DNA of 59,143 nucleotides from Bryobacteraceae bacterium. Lineage in GTDB: Bacteria; Acidobacteriota; Terriglobia; Bryobacterales; Bryobacteraceae. Position 1 is the first letter of the stretch; each line of letters begins with the position of its first letter. The stretch lies in NCBI GenBank assembly GCA_019187195.1, contig JABAQT010000009.1, positions 1-59,143 of the forward strand, read 5' to 3'. The notes under the pieces were generated by a model. It was not told the DNA's origin, searched no databases, and saw only the letters and a program-made list of their open reading frames with translations. The position numbers and the translations under genes were made by a program. Below are positions 51,629-59,143 of this stretch, one piece after another.

Positions 51629-52078
51629 ATGTTCTTTCGCCACGAAAAGCCGCAAGTGTCCTCGTTTTCTGAACTCATGGACGGGCTGAGAAAGCAGGGT
51701 TTCACCGTGCAGCCCGAGACCGGTGGGGGAATGCGGGTCAGCAGGAACGGATGCGCCGCCGTGGTGACGGAGCAGGAAGGCGGCGCGCCGCACGTCGCGA
51801 AAGCCGGAGTGCTGACGGGCGCCGGGCTTGCGCTGTTGTGCGATGGCGGATATCAAAAATTCTGGCTCACCCCGGGGGGAAAGCGTGTTCCGGCCGCGGC
51901 GGCCCACCTGCACGCGCTGCACAACTTCGAGGAAGATCTGCGTGAAGGGCTGGGATTGGTGAGCCTGTACAACCAGTCGCTGGGGACAGTCAACGAACTG
52001 CACCTTTACGACCGCGTCAAGGACCGCGACCAGGGAGTTCCGCGCCGGCCCTGGGAGCGCCAGGCCATCCTTACCTGA
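51629..52078 (+). CDS. Conserved-looking small protein of unknown function
   Basis: 149 aa, no signal or membrane helix. I do not recognise a family. The sequence has a beta-rich first half (FTVQPETGGGMRVSRNGCAAVVT), a glycine-rich middle (AGVLTGAGLALLCDGGYQKFWLT) and a helical second half (AAHLHALHNFEEDLREGLGLVSLYNQSLG), and it ends with a charged tail (YDRVKDRDQGVPRRPWERQ). The coding pattern and start context look genuine. It is divergent from glpK (53 bp) and its stop overlaps the convergent NHL-repeat gene by 8 bp. Confidence 0.8.
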   Translation: MFFRHEKPQVSSFSELMDGLRKQGFTVQPETGGGMRVSRNGCAAVVTEQEGGAPHVAKAGVLTGAGLALLCDGGYQKFWLTPGGKRVPAAAAHLHALHNFEEDLREGLGLVSLYNQSLGTVNELHLYDRVKDRDQGVPRRPWERQAILT

Positions 52079-54695
52079 GAAATAGCGTCACGTTCGCCTG
52101 CGAGGCGGTTCCGCCCACCGAGAGGACCAGCGATTGCGCGCCGGGTGCGGCCTGTGCCGGGACGCGCGCGGTGACCTGCAGAACTCCGGGACTCGTAGCC
52201 CCTGAAGCAAGAGCAGCCAGTTCCGCGGGTTCGCCGGCGATGGTTACCTTCACGGGAGCAAGGGGAACGGGGTAGGGAGAGGCCGCCAGTTTTCCATCCA
52301 TACCCGCCGGATCCGTGAGTCCTTCCCCCGTGGCATAGAACGTAACAAGGGACCCGCGGGGAGCCGGGTTGGCGCTGGTGTTGATCGTGTAGTCCTCGTT
52401 GAACGCGGTAGCCGGCCCGGAACCGCCCGCGGATGTGAAGATTCCCGGAGCGACGGCGGCGAGTTTCACGGTTGCCCTCGCGATGGCGGCGCCCGCGCGG
52501 CGGATCTCGATCAGCGAGGTCTGCCCCTTGATCTGGTAAGGCGCCTGGGCGTTGATGAGGTTGTCCTGCGCATAGAGAATGGGAGCTGCTTTTCCGTCAA
52601 AGAACACCTCCGTTCCGCCGAGCGTTGTTTCGAGGAGTCCCGTGGGCCCCACCACGCCGCTCGATGGAGAGGCGGGGCCCACGGATGCGCCTTGAATGGT
52701 GACTAGCATTCCAGGCGCAATGGCGGTGCTATCGAGCGTAGCCGCGCTCGATACGCGGACGTCGGACAACTCAGCGGGAGGAACCCCGGTGGAGGTGGCC
52801 GCGGGTGTCAGCTTGCGAATGCGGTGGTTGGCGCGGTCGGCGACATAGACGTTTCCCGAGGCATCGACGGAGATGCCCGCCGGTTCGTCGAGATGGGCGG
52901 CAAGCGCCGGACCCGTGTCGCCGTCGAAACCCGCCGTACCCACGCCGGCGATGGTTGCAAGCTCCCCGCCGGCGGAAAGCATGCGGATGCGGTGGTTTCC
53001 CGTATCGGAGATGTAAAGCGCGGAATCCGAGGCGGCAACGCCGGAGGGCAGATTGAGCCCGGATATCCGGCCGTCTCCAGCCGCTGTGGTGACAATGCCC
53101 GAAGGAGCCATCTTGCGAATCCGGTGATTGCCCGAATCGGCGATGTAGAGGTTCCCGTCCTTGTCGAAGCAGATGCCGCGAGGGGTGTCGAAACTCGCGA
53201 GCAGCCCGCCGAGCCCGTCTCCGGAGAAACTCTTGCGCCCTGTTCCGGCGACCGTAACGAGCGATCCATTCGAGATAAGACGGCGGATGCGATGGTTGCC
53301 GGTATCGGCGATGTGGAGTTGGCCTGAAGGATCAACGGCGACTCCCGAGGGGAAGCTGAGTTGGATGCGAAGCGCATCGCCGGCTTCACCGTTGAAGCCC
53401 GCCACGCCTGTACCGGCAACAGTGGTCAACCGCCCATCGGGCGAAAGGCGGCGGACGCGGTGGTTGCCGGTATCGGCGATATAGATGCTGCCGTCGTGGC
53501 CGAGGGCGGCCGCCTGCGGATTGGACAGAAACTCCGTGCCGGCTTCTCCGTTTCCCGCGATAGTCGAAATAATGCCGGCCGAGATCCGGCGCACGCGGTG
53601 ATTCCGAGTATCGGTAATCACCAGCGCCCCATTGGAATCCACCTGAACATCGCTTGGGCCGTAGAGCAGAGCCTCCGTCGCAGGCACGCCTTCTCCCCGG
53701 AACTGTCCCCGGGCGCCGGCAATGGTGGTGAAGGTGCCCGATGCCGACAATCTGCGGATGGAGGCGCCGGAAGCGATGAGCAGATTGCCCGAGGCGTCGC
53801 AGGCGAGGTCGCGAGCGTCCGTTGCGAGGACAGTAGCGGCGCCGGCGGGTGTAATGCGCACGGCTTCGTCAAAGCCGCTGCTGACGGCGTAAAGGTTGCG
53901 GGAGGCGTCGGCGCAGACACTGACCGGAAGGTTGAGGAAGGACGAGGCATCCTGTATGCGGACCGTGGTCATGAGCCCGGCGGCGGCAATCCTAATAGCA
54001 TGGTTGCCGCTATCGGCGATGTAAAGTACTCCGGCGCTATCGACGAAGATGCCGGCGGGGTAGGCGAGTGACCCGGCAAGGGCGCCGGTGGAATCGGCGG
54101 CGGGTCCGGCAGTGCCGTTTCCGGCCACGGCGGTGAGATTTCCATCGGCGCCGAGGCGCAGGACGCGATGGTCCAGGAAGTCTGAGATATAGAGGTTGCC
54201 GGCGCTGTCGAGGCTGAGATTGCGCGGAGCTTTGAGGGAAGCCGCCACGGCGAGTGTGGGGATGACGCCCACGGCGAGCGCTCCGCCGCCCGCCACGGTG
54301 GTGATCCTGCCCTTCGCGTCCACGCGCCGGACGCGAGCGTTCTGAAGGTCGGCGATGTAGACGTTGCCTGCCGCATCGGCGGCAAGACCGTAGGGTTGAT
54401 TGAGAGCGGCCGAAACGGCATCGCCGCCATCGCCGGAAAAGCCGGGACTGCCGGTGCCGGCAAGGAGGGTAATTTCGCCGGAAGCCGGAATGCGAAAGAC
54501 CTGATGGCGCGCGGCATCGGAGAAGAAGATGGTTCCCGAGGGGCCGATAGCGATGCCGCGAACATCCAGGAGCGTGCCGGCGGGTGAAGAGGCGGGGTCG
54601 GATCCAGCGACGGTATCGATGGAGAAGGAAGGCGTCTGCGCGAAGGAGAGAGAGGCGGAGATGAAGAGGAGAAGCGGGATCATAAGGGCGAACAC
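52071..54695 (-). CDS. Secreted NHL-repeat propeller protein with Solibacter-type C-terminal domain
   Basis: 874 aa with signal peptide (IPLLLFISASLSFAQ). Residues 20-640 hold about ten NHL blades, each ending in a variant of DTGNHRIRRL and separated by TVAGTGxAGF-like turns, enough for two stacked propellers. The last 230 residues are the domain first named from Solibacter (TIGR03437-type): SSAATLDSTAIAPGMLVTIQG, YAQDNLINAQAPYQI, VAPGIFTS, TFYATGEGLTDP and PGAQSLVLSVGGTASQANV. This class probably serves in surface or secreted binding and is expanded in Solibacter. The start could be GTG 54695 or ATG 54683. It is divergent from the matrixin gene by 41 bp. Confidence 0.92.
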   Translation of the reverse strand: MFALMIPLLLFISASLSFAQTPSFSIDTVAGSDPASSPAGTLLDVRGIAIGPSGTIFFSDAARHQVFRIPASGEITLLAGTGSPGFSGDGGDAVSAALNQPYGLAADAAGNVYIADLQNARVRRVDAKGRITTVAGGGALAVGVIPTLAVAASLKAPRNLSLDSAGNLYISDFLDHRVLRLGADGNLTAVAGNGTAGPAADSTGALAGSLAYPAGIFVDSAGVLYIADSGNHAIRIAAAGLMTTVRIQDASSFLNLPVSVCADASRNLYAVSSGFDEAVRITPAGAATVLATDARDLACDASGNLLIASGASIRRLSASGTFTTIAGARGQFRGEGVPATEALLYGPSDVQVDSNGALVITDTRNHRVRRISAGIISTIAGNGEAGTEFLSNPQAAALGHDGSIYIADTGNHRVRRLSPDGRLTTVAGTGVAGFNGEAGDALRIQLSFPSGVAVDPSGQLHIADTGNHRIRRLISNGSLVTVAGTGRKSFSGDGLGGLLASFDTPRGICFDKDGNLYIADSGNHRIRKMAPSGIVTTAAGDGRISGLNLPSGVAASDSALYISDTGNHRIRMLSAGGELATIAGVGTAGFDGDTGPALAAHLDEPAGISVDASGNVYVADRANHRIRKLTPAATSTGVPPAELSDVRVSSAATLDSTAIAPGMLVTIQGASVGPASPSSGVVGPTGLLETTLGGTEVFFDGKAAPILYAQDNLINAQAPYQIKGQTSLIEIRRAGAAIARATVKLAAVAPGIFTSAGGSGPATAFNEDYTINTSANPAPRGSLVTFYATGEGLTDPAGMDGKLAASPYPVPLAPVKVTIAGEPAELAALASGATSPGVLQVTARVPAQAAPGAQSLVLSVGGTASQANVTLFLR

Positions 54696-54736
54696 CCCGG
54701 CGGGAGTAGAGTTTTTCTAGCCCGGAAAGTAAGTGC

Positions 54737-56875
54737 ATGGAGAATAGAATTACTCTCATTCATATCGATAAGTCTTTCAGCAACATGAAGTTAAGAACAA
54801 CGCTGCAGCTTGTCCTCTTGGTGGAGGTTGGAATTCCGGCGTTGTACGCGCAGCCGGGGGTGTACCTGAAGACCAGTGGCGCGGCGGCGCGGTCGAGAGG
54901 GGCGGCGGTGGTGGAGAAGCGGCAGAATTCGGATCACTGGCACTGGCTGCTCGTCTACCCGCGGGCGCCGGGGAGACAGGACGTTGCGGACCTGACGGCG
55001 CGGGGAGCGCGTGTGGTGCAACTCGTTCCGGAGCGCGGATTAATCGCCAGCGTTCCGGACGGCGCTGTACTCGATGGGCTGGAACTCGCCTGGAAGGGAC
55101 GCCTGCAACCTGAACAGAAAGTGAGTCCGCTGCTGGTGGACGCCGGGCTTCTGAGGGGGGGTGAGCAGGAGCAGGCAATCCTGGTGGAGTTTTACCCTGA
55201 CGTAGCTCGCGCGGACATGGACGCCATAGTCTCGAAAGAGGGGCTGCAGGTGGCCGGTAATCCGGATCTGGTGGGCTGGCAACTCATGGTGAAGGGACCG
55301 GAGGCGCGCCTGGCGCGTCTGGCGGAATGGGACGAGGTGTCGTACCTGTTTCCCGTATCGCGCGAACTGGCGGATGGCCGGCCCGTTGAGGTTTGCGGAG
55401 GAGCGCTCGCCGGAACGGGCCGGATCGGCCAGATTGTGGCGCAGGTGAGCCAGGGCTGGGACGGCGCGGGGCTCGGAGCGGCAAATCTAGGGTACTTCTT
55501 CTCGTCTTATACGGGGAGGTTGACGCCCGCCCAGGTGCAGGGCGAAGTGCTGCGGGCCATGAAGGAATGGGCGAAGTACGTGAAGATTACTTTCGCTCCC
55601 GGCAGTTCAGCCGACGCCAGGCAGACCATCAACATCCTGTTTGCGGCAGGCAACCACGGCGACGGATACCCTTTTGACGGACCCGGCCACACGCTGGCGC
55701 ACACGTTCTATCCCGCCCCGCCCAACAGCGAACCGGTGGCCGGAGACCTGCACCTCGATGACGATGAGTTCTGGCGGCTGGGAACGAATGTCGATCTGTT
55801 CAGCGTGGTGTTGCATGAACTGGGCCACTCATTGGGGTTGGGGCACTCCGACAATCCGCAGTCGGTAATGTATCCCTACTACCAGTTGGTGACGGGGCTG
55901 AGGAATGAAGACATCTCCGCAATTCAGCAACTATACAAGGCGCAGGATGGAACGTCTTCCGTGACTCCGCCGGTGAATCCTGCAACGCCTCCCGCGGCGG
56001 ATCCTTTGACGTTGGTGGTGACGCAGCCGGACACGAATCTTCTGACGACACAGGCAGACCAGATAACGATTTCCGGGACCACCGCGGGCGGAACAGGGGC
56101 GGTGCGGGTTTCCTGGACGAATGCACGCGGCGGCGCGGGGACGGCGCAGGGATGGCGGCCTTGGTCTATCGGCCCGGTTGCGCTGCAAATGGGCGAGAAC
56201 GTACTCACGATTACGGCGGTGGACAGTGCGCGCGGAACGGCGGCAAGGGAACTGCGCATCACGCGGGAGTCCGTCTCCACACCCACCGCGCCAGTTCCAC
56301 CTCCGGCGCAGCCCGTGACGATCCGGATCGTAACTCCGGTCGCGGCGGCCCGCTATGTGAGCGCTCAGCCGTCGGTGACGCTTTCGGGAACCGCTGGACC
56401 ACCGGGACGGGTGGCAAGTATCCAATGGCTGAACACGCGCGGCAGCGGCGGTCAGGTGCTGGGAAGCGCGGCATGGACTACGAGTCCCATACCGCTCGAT
56501 GCGGGTACGAACCACATCACCGTGATTGCCACGGATACGCAGGGGCAGACGGCGGCCGCTTCGATCGACGTGGATTATGCGCCACCGCCGCCTGCCGCCG
56601 ATACAGAGGCTCCCGCGCTGAATGTCCTGTTTCCGGCGAGTTCCACGATTACGACGGCTCAGCCGTCATTCACAATCGTAGGCGCCGCCGCTGACAATCT
56701 CGGAGTGGTGCTGGTCGATTGGGTGGCGAACGGGAACCGCGGCGGCGTGGCCGAGGGATCGGCGAACTGGCGGATTGCCGATGTGCCGCTGTTTACCGGA
56801 AGCAACATAATCACCATCCGGGCCTGGGACGCGGCGGGGAATATGAGCTGGCGGTCGCTGTCGATTACGAGGTAG
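54737..56875 (+). CDS. Secreted matrixin-like metalloprotease with three C-terminal Ig-like repeats
   Basis: 712 aa. The signal peptide starts at the in-frame ATG 54785 (KLRTTLQLVLLVEVGIPALYAQ), so 54785 may be the real start; GGAAAG before 54737 gives that codon some support. Residues 30-215 resemble a propeptide. The catalytic domain has the metzincin motif HELGHSLGLGHS (from residue 360) with the Met-turn VMYPYY. A Pro-rich linker follows, then three tandem Ig-like repeats of about 85 aa, each ending TxxAxDxxG-like (ITAVDSARG, VIATDTQG, IRAWDAAG). It probably degrades extracellular protein. It is divergent from the NHL-repeat gene. Confidence 0.9.
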   Translation: MENRITLIHIDKSFSNMKLRTTLQLVLLVEVGIPALYAQPGVYLKTSGAAARSRGAAVVEKRQNSDHWHWLLVYPRAPGRQDVADLTARGARVVQLVPERGLIASVPDGAVLDGLELAWKGRLQPEQKVSPLLVDAGLLRGGEQEQAILVEFYPDVARADMDAIVSKEGLQVAGNPDLVGWQLMVKGPEARLARLAEWDEVSYLFPVSRELADGRPVEVCGGALAGTGRIGQIVAQVSQGWDGAGLGAANLGYFFSSYTGRLTPAQVQGEVLRAMKEWAKYVKITFAPGSSADARQTINILFAAGNHGDGYPFDGPGHTLAHTFYPAPPNSEPVAGDLHLDDDEFWRLGTNVDLFSVVLHELGHSLGLGHSDNPQSVMYPYYQLVTGLRNEDISAIQQLYKAQDGTSSVTPPVNPATPPAADPLTLVVTQPDTNLLTTQADQITISGTTAGGTGAVRVSWTNARGGAGTAQGWRPWSIGPVALQMGENVLTITAVDSARGTAARELRITRESVSTPTAPVPPPAQPVTIRIVTPVAAARYVSAQPSVTLSGTAGPPGRVASIQWLNTRGSGGQVLGSAAWTTSPIPLDAGTNHITVIATDTQGQTAAASIDVDYAPPPPAADTEAPALNVLFPASSTITTAQPSFTIVGAAADNLGVVLVDWVANGNRGGVAEGSANWRIADVPLFTGSNIITIRAWDAAGNMSWRSLSITR

Positions 56876-56901
56876 CAAAGCGAAGAACGGAATCTCGCGG
56901 T

Positions 56902-57207
56902 TCAACCCTGAGTGTCCGCGGCATCCCGCAGCGCCTTCTCGAGCGCCTCTTTCGTGAGTTGTGTGCTGATGAACAACTCCTGGCGCGCGCCGTTGCTCAG
57001 CGCGATAGCCTTCCAGCCGTTCTGCGTGGGGACGGTGACACGCACCTTCACCTCGCTGCCCCTGGCGTCGCGGACACGTTTGATCACGCCGGGAATGACA
57101 CTGCGGATCTCCGGATTGGCGGTAAGCAGGCGGGCGAGCATCGCTTTCACGCCGTCGAGAATGCTGTGTTCGATCTTGAGCTTGCCTTCGTGCTTACGGA
57201 GTTTCAT
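56902..57207 (-). CDS. DUF2103-like small protein
   Basis: About 101 aa, cytosolic. The sequence EHSILDGVKAMLARLLTANPEIRSVIPGVIKRVR and VRVTVPTQNGWKAIALSNGARQELFIST matches my recollection of the DUF2103 family, a predicted metal-binding group, though few His or Cys are present. I start at ATG 57207 (GGAAAG 7 nt upstream); an earlier ATG at 57243 would overlap the kduD-like stop. It is the third gene of a same-strand string with the sugar-acid dehydrogenase genes. The function is not established. Confidence 0.8.
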   Translation of the reverse strand: MKLRKHEGKLKIEHSILDGVKAMLARLLTANPEIRSVIPGVIKRVRDARGSEVKVRVTVPTQNGWKAIALSNGARQELFISTQLTKEALEKALRDAADTQG

Positions 57208-57227
57208 CGCCGGGCTTTCCGCATCCG

Positions 57228-57998
57228 TCACCTCCCCATCCATCCCCCATCCACTACCACAATCTCCCCGTTGACATAGTCGGAAGCGCGGGATGCGAGG
57301 TAGACAATCGTGCCCTTGAAATCGCCGGGTTCACCCCAACGGCCGGCGGGAATGCGCGAAAGGATGGCGGGGTTGCGCACCGGGTCGGCGCGCAGCGCCT
57401 CGGTGTTGTCGGTTGCTATGTAACCGGGGGCGATGGCGTTCACCTGGACGCCCTTGCCGGCCCATTCGTTGGCGAGAGCCTTGGTGAGTTGCCCGATGGC
57501 GCCTTTGCTCGCCGCATAGCCGGGAACCGTGATGCCGCCCTGGAACGTGAGCAGCGAAGCCGTGAAGATGATCTTGCCGGAACCGCGTTCCACCATCCGT
57601 CTTCCGATTTCGCGGCTGATCAGCCACTGCGCGTTGAGATTGGTTTCGATGACTTCGTCCCAATATTCGTCGGGATGCACGGCGGCGGGCTTGCGGAGAA
57701 TGGTTCCGGCGTTGTTTACGAGGATGTCGATGACCGGATGTTCGGCGGTCACTGTTTCGAGGAACGATTTCACGGACGCGCGATCCTTGAAGTCGCACGT
57801 ATAGGCGGAGAACCTGCGGCCGAGGGCGCTGACCTCCGCTTCAATGCCGCTGCCGTGCGGTTCGAGAGAACGGGAGACTCCGATGATATCCGCTCCGGCT
57901 TCCGCCAGCGCGGCGGCCATCGCCTTGCCGATACCGCGGCGGCATCCTGTCACCAGCGCAATCTTGCCATCCAGCCTGAAAAGATCAAGGACGCCCAT
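57228..57998 (-). CDS. kduD: SDR oxidoreductase, KduD-like (2-dehydro-3-deoxy-D-gluconate 5-dehydrogenase)
   Basis: 256-aa short-chain dehydrogenase. It has the Rossmann motif TGCRRGIGKAMA, NNAG (LVNNAGTILR), the catalytic Ser/Tyr/Lys set in TASLLTFQGG and YAASKGAIG, and a C terminus (ASDYVNGEIVVVDGGWMGR) very close to KduD of pectin breakdown. KduD and gluconate 5-dehydrogenase are hard to tell apart; the TCDFKDR-to-PAGRWGEP stretch favours the KduD group. ATG 57998 overlaps the stop of the upstream Zn-dehydrogenase gene (TAATG), with GAGGTG 7 nt upstream, so the pair is translationally coupled. Confidence 0.9.
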   Translation of the reverse strand: MGVLDLFRLDGKIALVTGCRRGIGKAMAAALAEAGADIIGVSRSLEPHGSGIEAEVSALGRRFSAYTCDFKDRASVKSFLETVTAEHPVIDILVNNAGTILRKPAAVHPDEYWDEVIETNLNAQWLISREIGRRMVERGSGKIIFTASLLTFQGGITVPGYAASKGAIGQLTKALANEWAGKGVQVNAIAPGYIATDNTEALRADPVRNPAILSRIPAGRWGEPGDFKGTIVYLASRASDYVNGEIVVVDGGWMGR

Positions 57999-59014
57999 TA
58001 TTCGCACCTCACCAGAATTTTCATCACTTCGCCTCCGCCCTGCATCTCGTGGAAGGCCTCGTTGAGGGCCTCCATGGGTACGGTCCGCGTGATGATCCGG
58101 TCCAGCGGGAAGGCATTCCGCGCGGCGAGAGCGATGGCCTGGTCGAAGTCCGCGGCTTCGTACACGCGCGCGCCGGTGAGCCGTAGCTCGCGCCAGAAAA
58201 AGCGGAAAAGATCGACTTCCGGCGGCTGTGCATGGATGGCTACCATGACGATGCGGCCGCGTGTCCGGGGAAGTTTCGTCATCATCCCGGCGGCCGCCGC
58301 GGATCCGGAAACTTCGAAGACCACATCGGCTCCGGCCGTGCCCGTCTGCTGTTCCACCAGTTCCGGCAGGTTGACTTCCTGCGGATTGACGGCGGCAATG
58401 CCCAGTTCGGTGGCCAGTTTCAGCCGAAACGGATTGATCTCCGAGATGAGCACTCTCGCGCCGGCTGCTTTCGCCACAAGAGCCACCAGGAGGCCGATGG
58501 GACCGCCGCCAAGCACTACGCAGTACTCACCCGGCTTCACCTCGCCCATGCGCACATCGTGGCAGGCCACGGCAATCGGTTCGATCAGCGCCGCCTGTTC
58601 GAGCGTCAGGTTATCCGGCAATCGATGGAGCGTGCGCGCGGGCACCGTCCATAGCGATTGCATCGCTCCGGGGACGTCGATGCCGATGAATTTGAGTTTC
58701 TGGCAGATGTGGCTGTGCCCGGCCTTGCAGGCGGGGCATTCGCCGCAATAATCAAGAGGACGCACGGTGACACGGTCTCCCGGCTTCCAACTGGTGACGC
58801 CCGCGCCCACGGCATGGATGACGCCCGACATTTCGTGGCCGATCACCTGGGGCATCCTGACCCGGTGGTCCATATGGCCGTGGTAGATGTGGAGGTCCGT
58901 TCCGCAGATGCCGCAGTGGCTGACCTGAATCTGGACCTGGTCCGCGCCCGGATCGACAGGCCGGCACTCGCCCACTCGCATGGAGTGCTTTTCCGCGTAA
59001 TAAGCCGCTTTCAT
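57998..59014 (-). CDS. Zinc-dependent alcohol/polyol dehydrogenase
   Basis: 338-aa medium-chain dehydrogenase. Catalytic zinc ligands are in HCGICGTDLHIYHG and GHEMSGVI; the structural zinc is held by CGECPACKAGHSHIC (four cysteines). The NAD-binding glycine motif is VVLGGGPIGLLVALVAKAAG. The sequence class includes L-idonate, sorbitol and threonine dehydrogenases; coupling to a KduD-like SDR favours oxidation of a sugar acid or polyol. Start ATG 59014 has GAGGAA 5 nt upstream; the frame is open to the right end of the window, but the extra sequence is not protein-like. It is the first gene of the string. Confidence 0.9.
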   Translation of the reverse strand: MKAAYYAEKHSMRVGECRPVDPGADQVQIQVSHCGICGTDLHIYHGHMDHRVRMPQVIGHEMSGVIHAVGAGVTSWKPGDRVTVRPLDYCGECPACKAGHSHICQKLKFIGIDVPGAMQSLWTVPARTLHRLPDNLTLEQAALIEPIAVACHDVRMGEVKPGEYCVVLGGGPIGLLVALVAKAAGARVLISEINPFRLKLATELGIAAVNPQEVNLPELVEQQTGTAGADVVFEVSGSAAAAGMMTKLPRTRGRIVMVAIHAQPPEVDLFRFFWRELRLTGARVYEAADFDQAIALAARNAFPLDRIITRTVPMEALNEAFHEMQGGGEVMKILVRCE

Positions 59015-59143
59015 ATGTTCCTCGTCGCGAAGCCTCAGGTTATCGCAAATGGATGGCGGGGAGCTATTGCGCGGCAGGGATTTGCGTCGGAGGCGCGCTG
59101 CCTCCAGGCGCCCGCCGCGGTGAGGTGGCGCCAGCCTCACGTC

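Noticed and set aside
52800..54600. Regular DNA repeats that might suggest an array
   Set aside because: They encode the NHL blades of the propeller protein; spacing and sequence vary by codon, and there is no CRISPR repeat/spacer structure.
54739..54756. Imperfect palindrome GAGAnTA...TAnTCTC at the matrixin start
   Set aside because: Centre does not pair and the site overlaps a possible coding start; too weak to call an operator.
1..59143. Insertion sequences, prophage or integrated element
   Set aside because: No transposase, integrase, terminal repeats or tRNA-flanking direct repeats are visible; both tRNA genes have intact ends with ordinary neighbours.

Overview
The window reads as chromosome of a GC-rich acidobacterium, most likely of the Solibacter/Bryobacter group (Bryobacterales). 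The main pointers are a long NHL-propeller protein ending in the C-terminal domain first catalogued in Solibacter (52071-54695), several Tat-exported sugar or amide hydrolase-like enzymes, paired NarL-type two-component systems, and a large radical SAM protein resembling archaeal tetraether synthase. The taxonomic call is inference from gene content; there is no rRNA here. I see no phage, insertion sequence, CRISPR array or integrase. Gene density is high and convergent genes often abut or overlap by a few bases.

Layout. 1-9.4 kb: tRNA-Pro, a ceramidase-like secreted protein, an amidohydrolase/MFS pair, secreted proteins of unknown role, a peptidoglycan-binding-like modular protein, threonine synthase and an RRM RNA-binding protein. 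9.4-19.4 kb: CehA/McbA-type metallohydrolase, a TPR protein, epoxyqueuosine reductase QueG, the Tes-like radical SAM protein with its own terminator, and a beta-oxidation bifunctional enzyme coupled to an alpha/beta hydrolase. 19.5-27.7 kb: two histidine kinase/NarL-regulator modules around a glycogen-debranching-type enzyme and an HtrA protease. 27.7-31.9 kb: a GH19 muramidase/chitinase-like gene overlapping an XAC2610-like lipoprotein gene (a probable effector/immunity pair), a divergent membrane protein of unknown function, a Tat-tagged mannonate dehydratase and tRNA-Val. 32-39.7 kb: cytochrome c', zinc metallopeptidase, CoaE-HtrA, an ACT protein, a second TPR paralogue, a B12-binding radical SAM protein and an RpoD-type sigma factor. 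40-46.8 kb: a degenerate amidohydrolase, methylmalonate-semialdehyde dehydrogenase, a lipoprotein cytochrome c, a beta-propeller, a metallophosphoesterase and an MFS symporter. 46.8-59.1 kb: a 43-codon small gene, SthA transhydrogenase with ABC importer genes, glycerol kinase, the NHL protein, a matrixin-like protease with three Ig-like repeats, and a sugar-acid dehydrogenase pair.

Themes. Hexuronate/sugar-acid use appears at scattered sites (ExuT-like MFS, mannonate dehydratase, KduD-like SDR plus Zn-dehydrogenase). Envelope quality control appears twice (HtrA with a two-component system; HtrA with CoaE). Start sites are of two kinds: some genes have a clear Shine-Dalgarno, while about eleven have a TANNNT hexamer 6-11 nt before the start codon and mostly no Shine-Dalgarno, suggesting leaderless or nearly leaderless mRNAs. 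The strongest leads are the Tes-like radical SAM gene (a candidate for membrane-spanning lipid synthesis) and the GH19/XAC2610-like pair.
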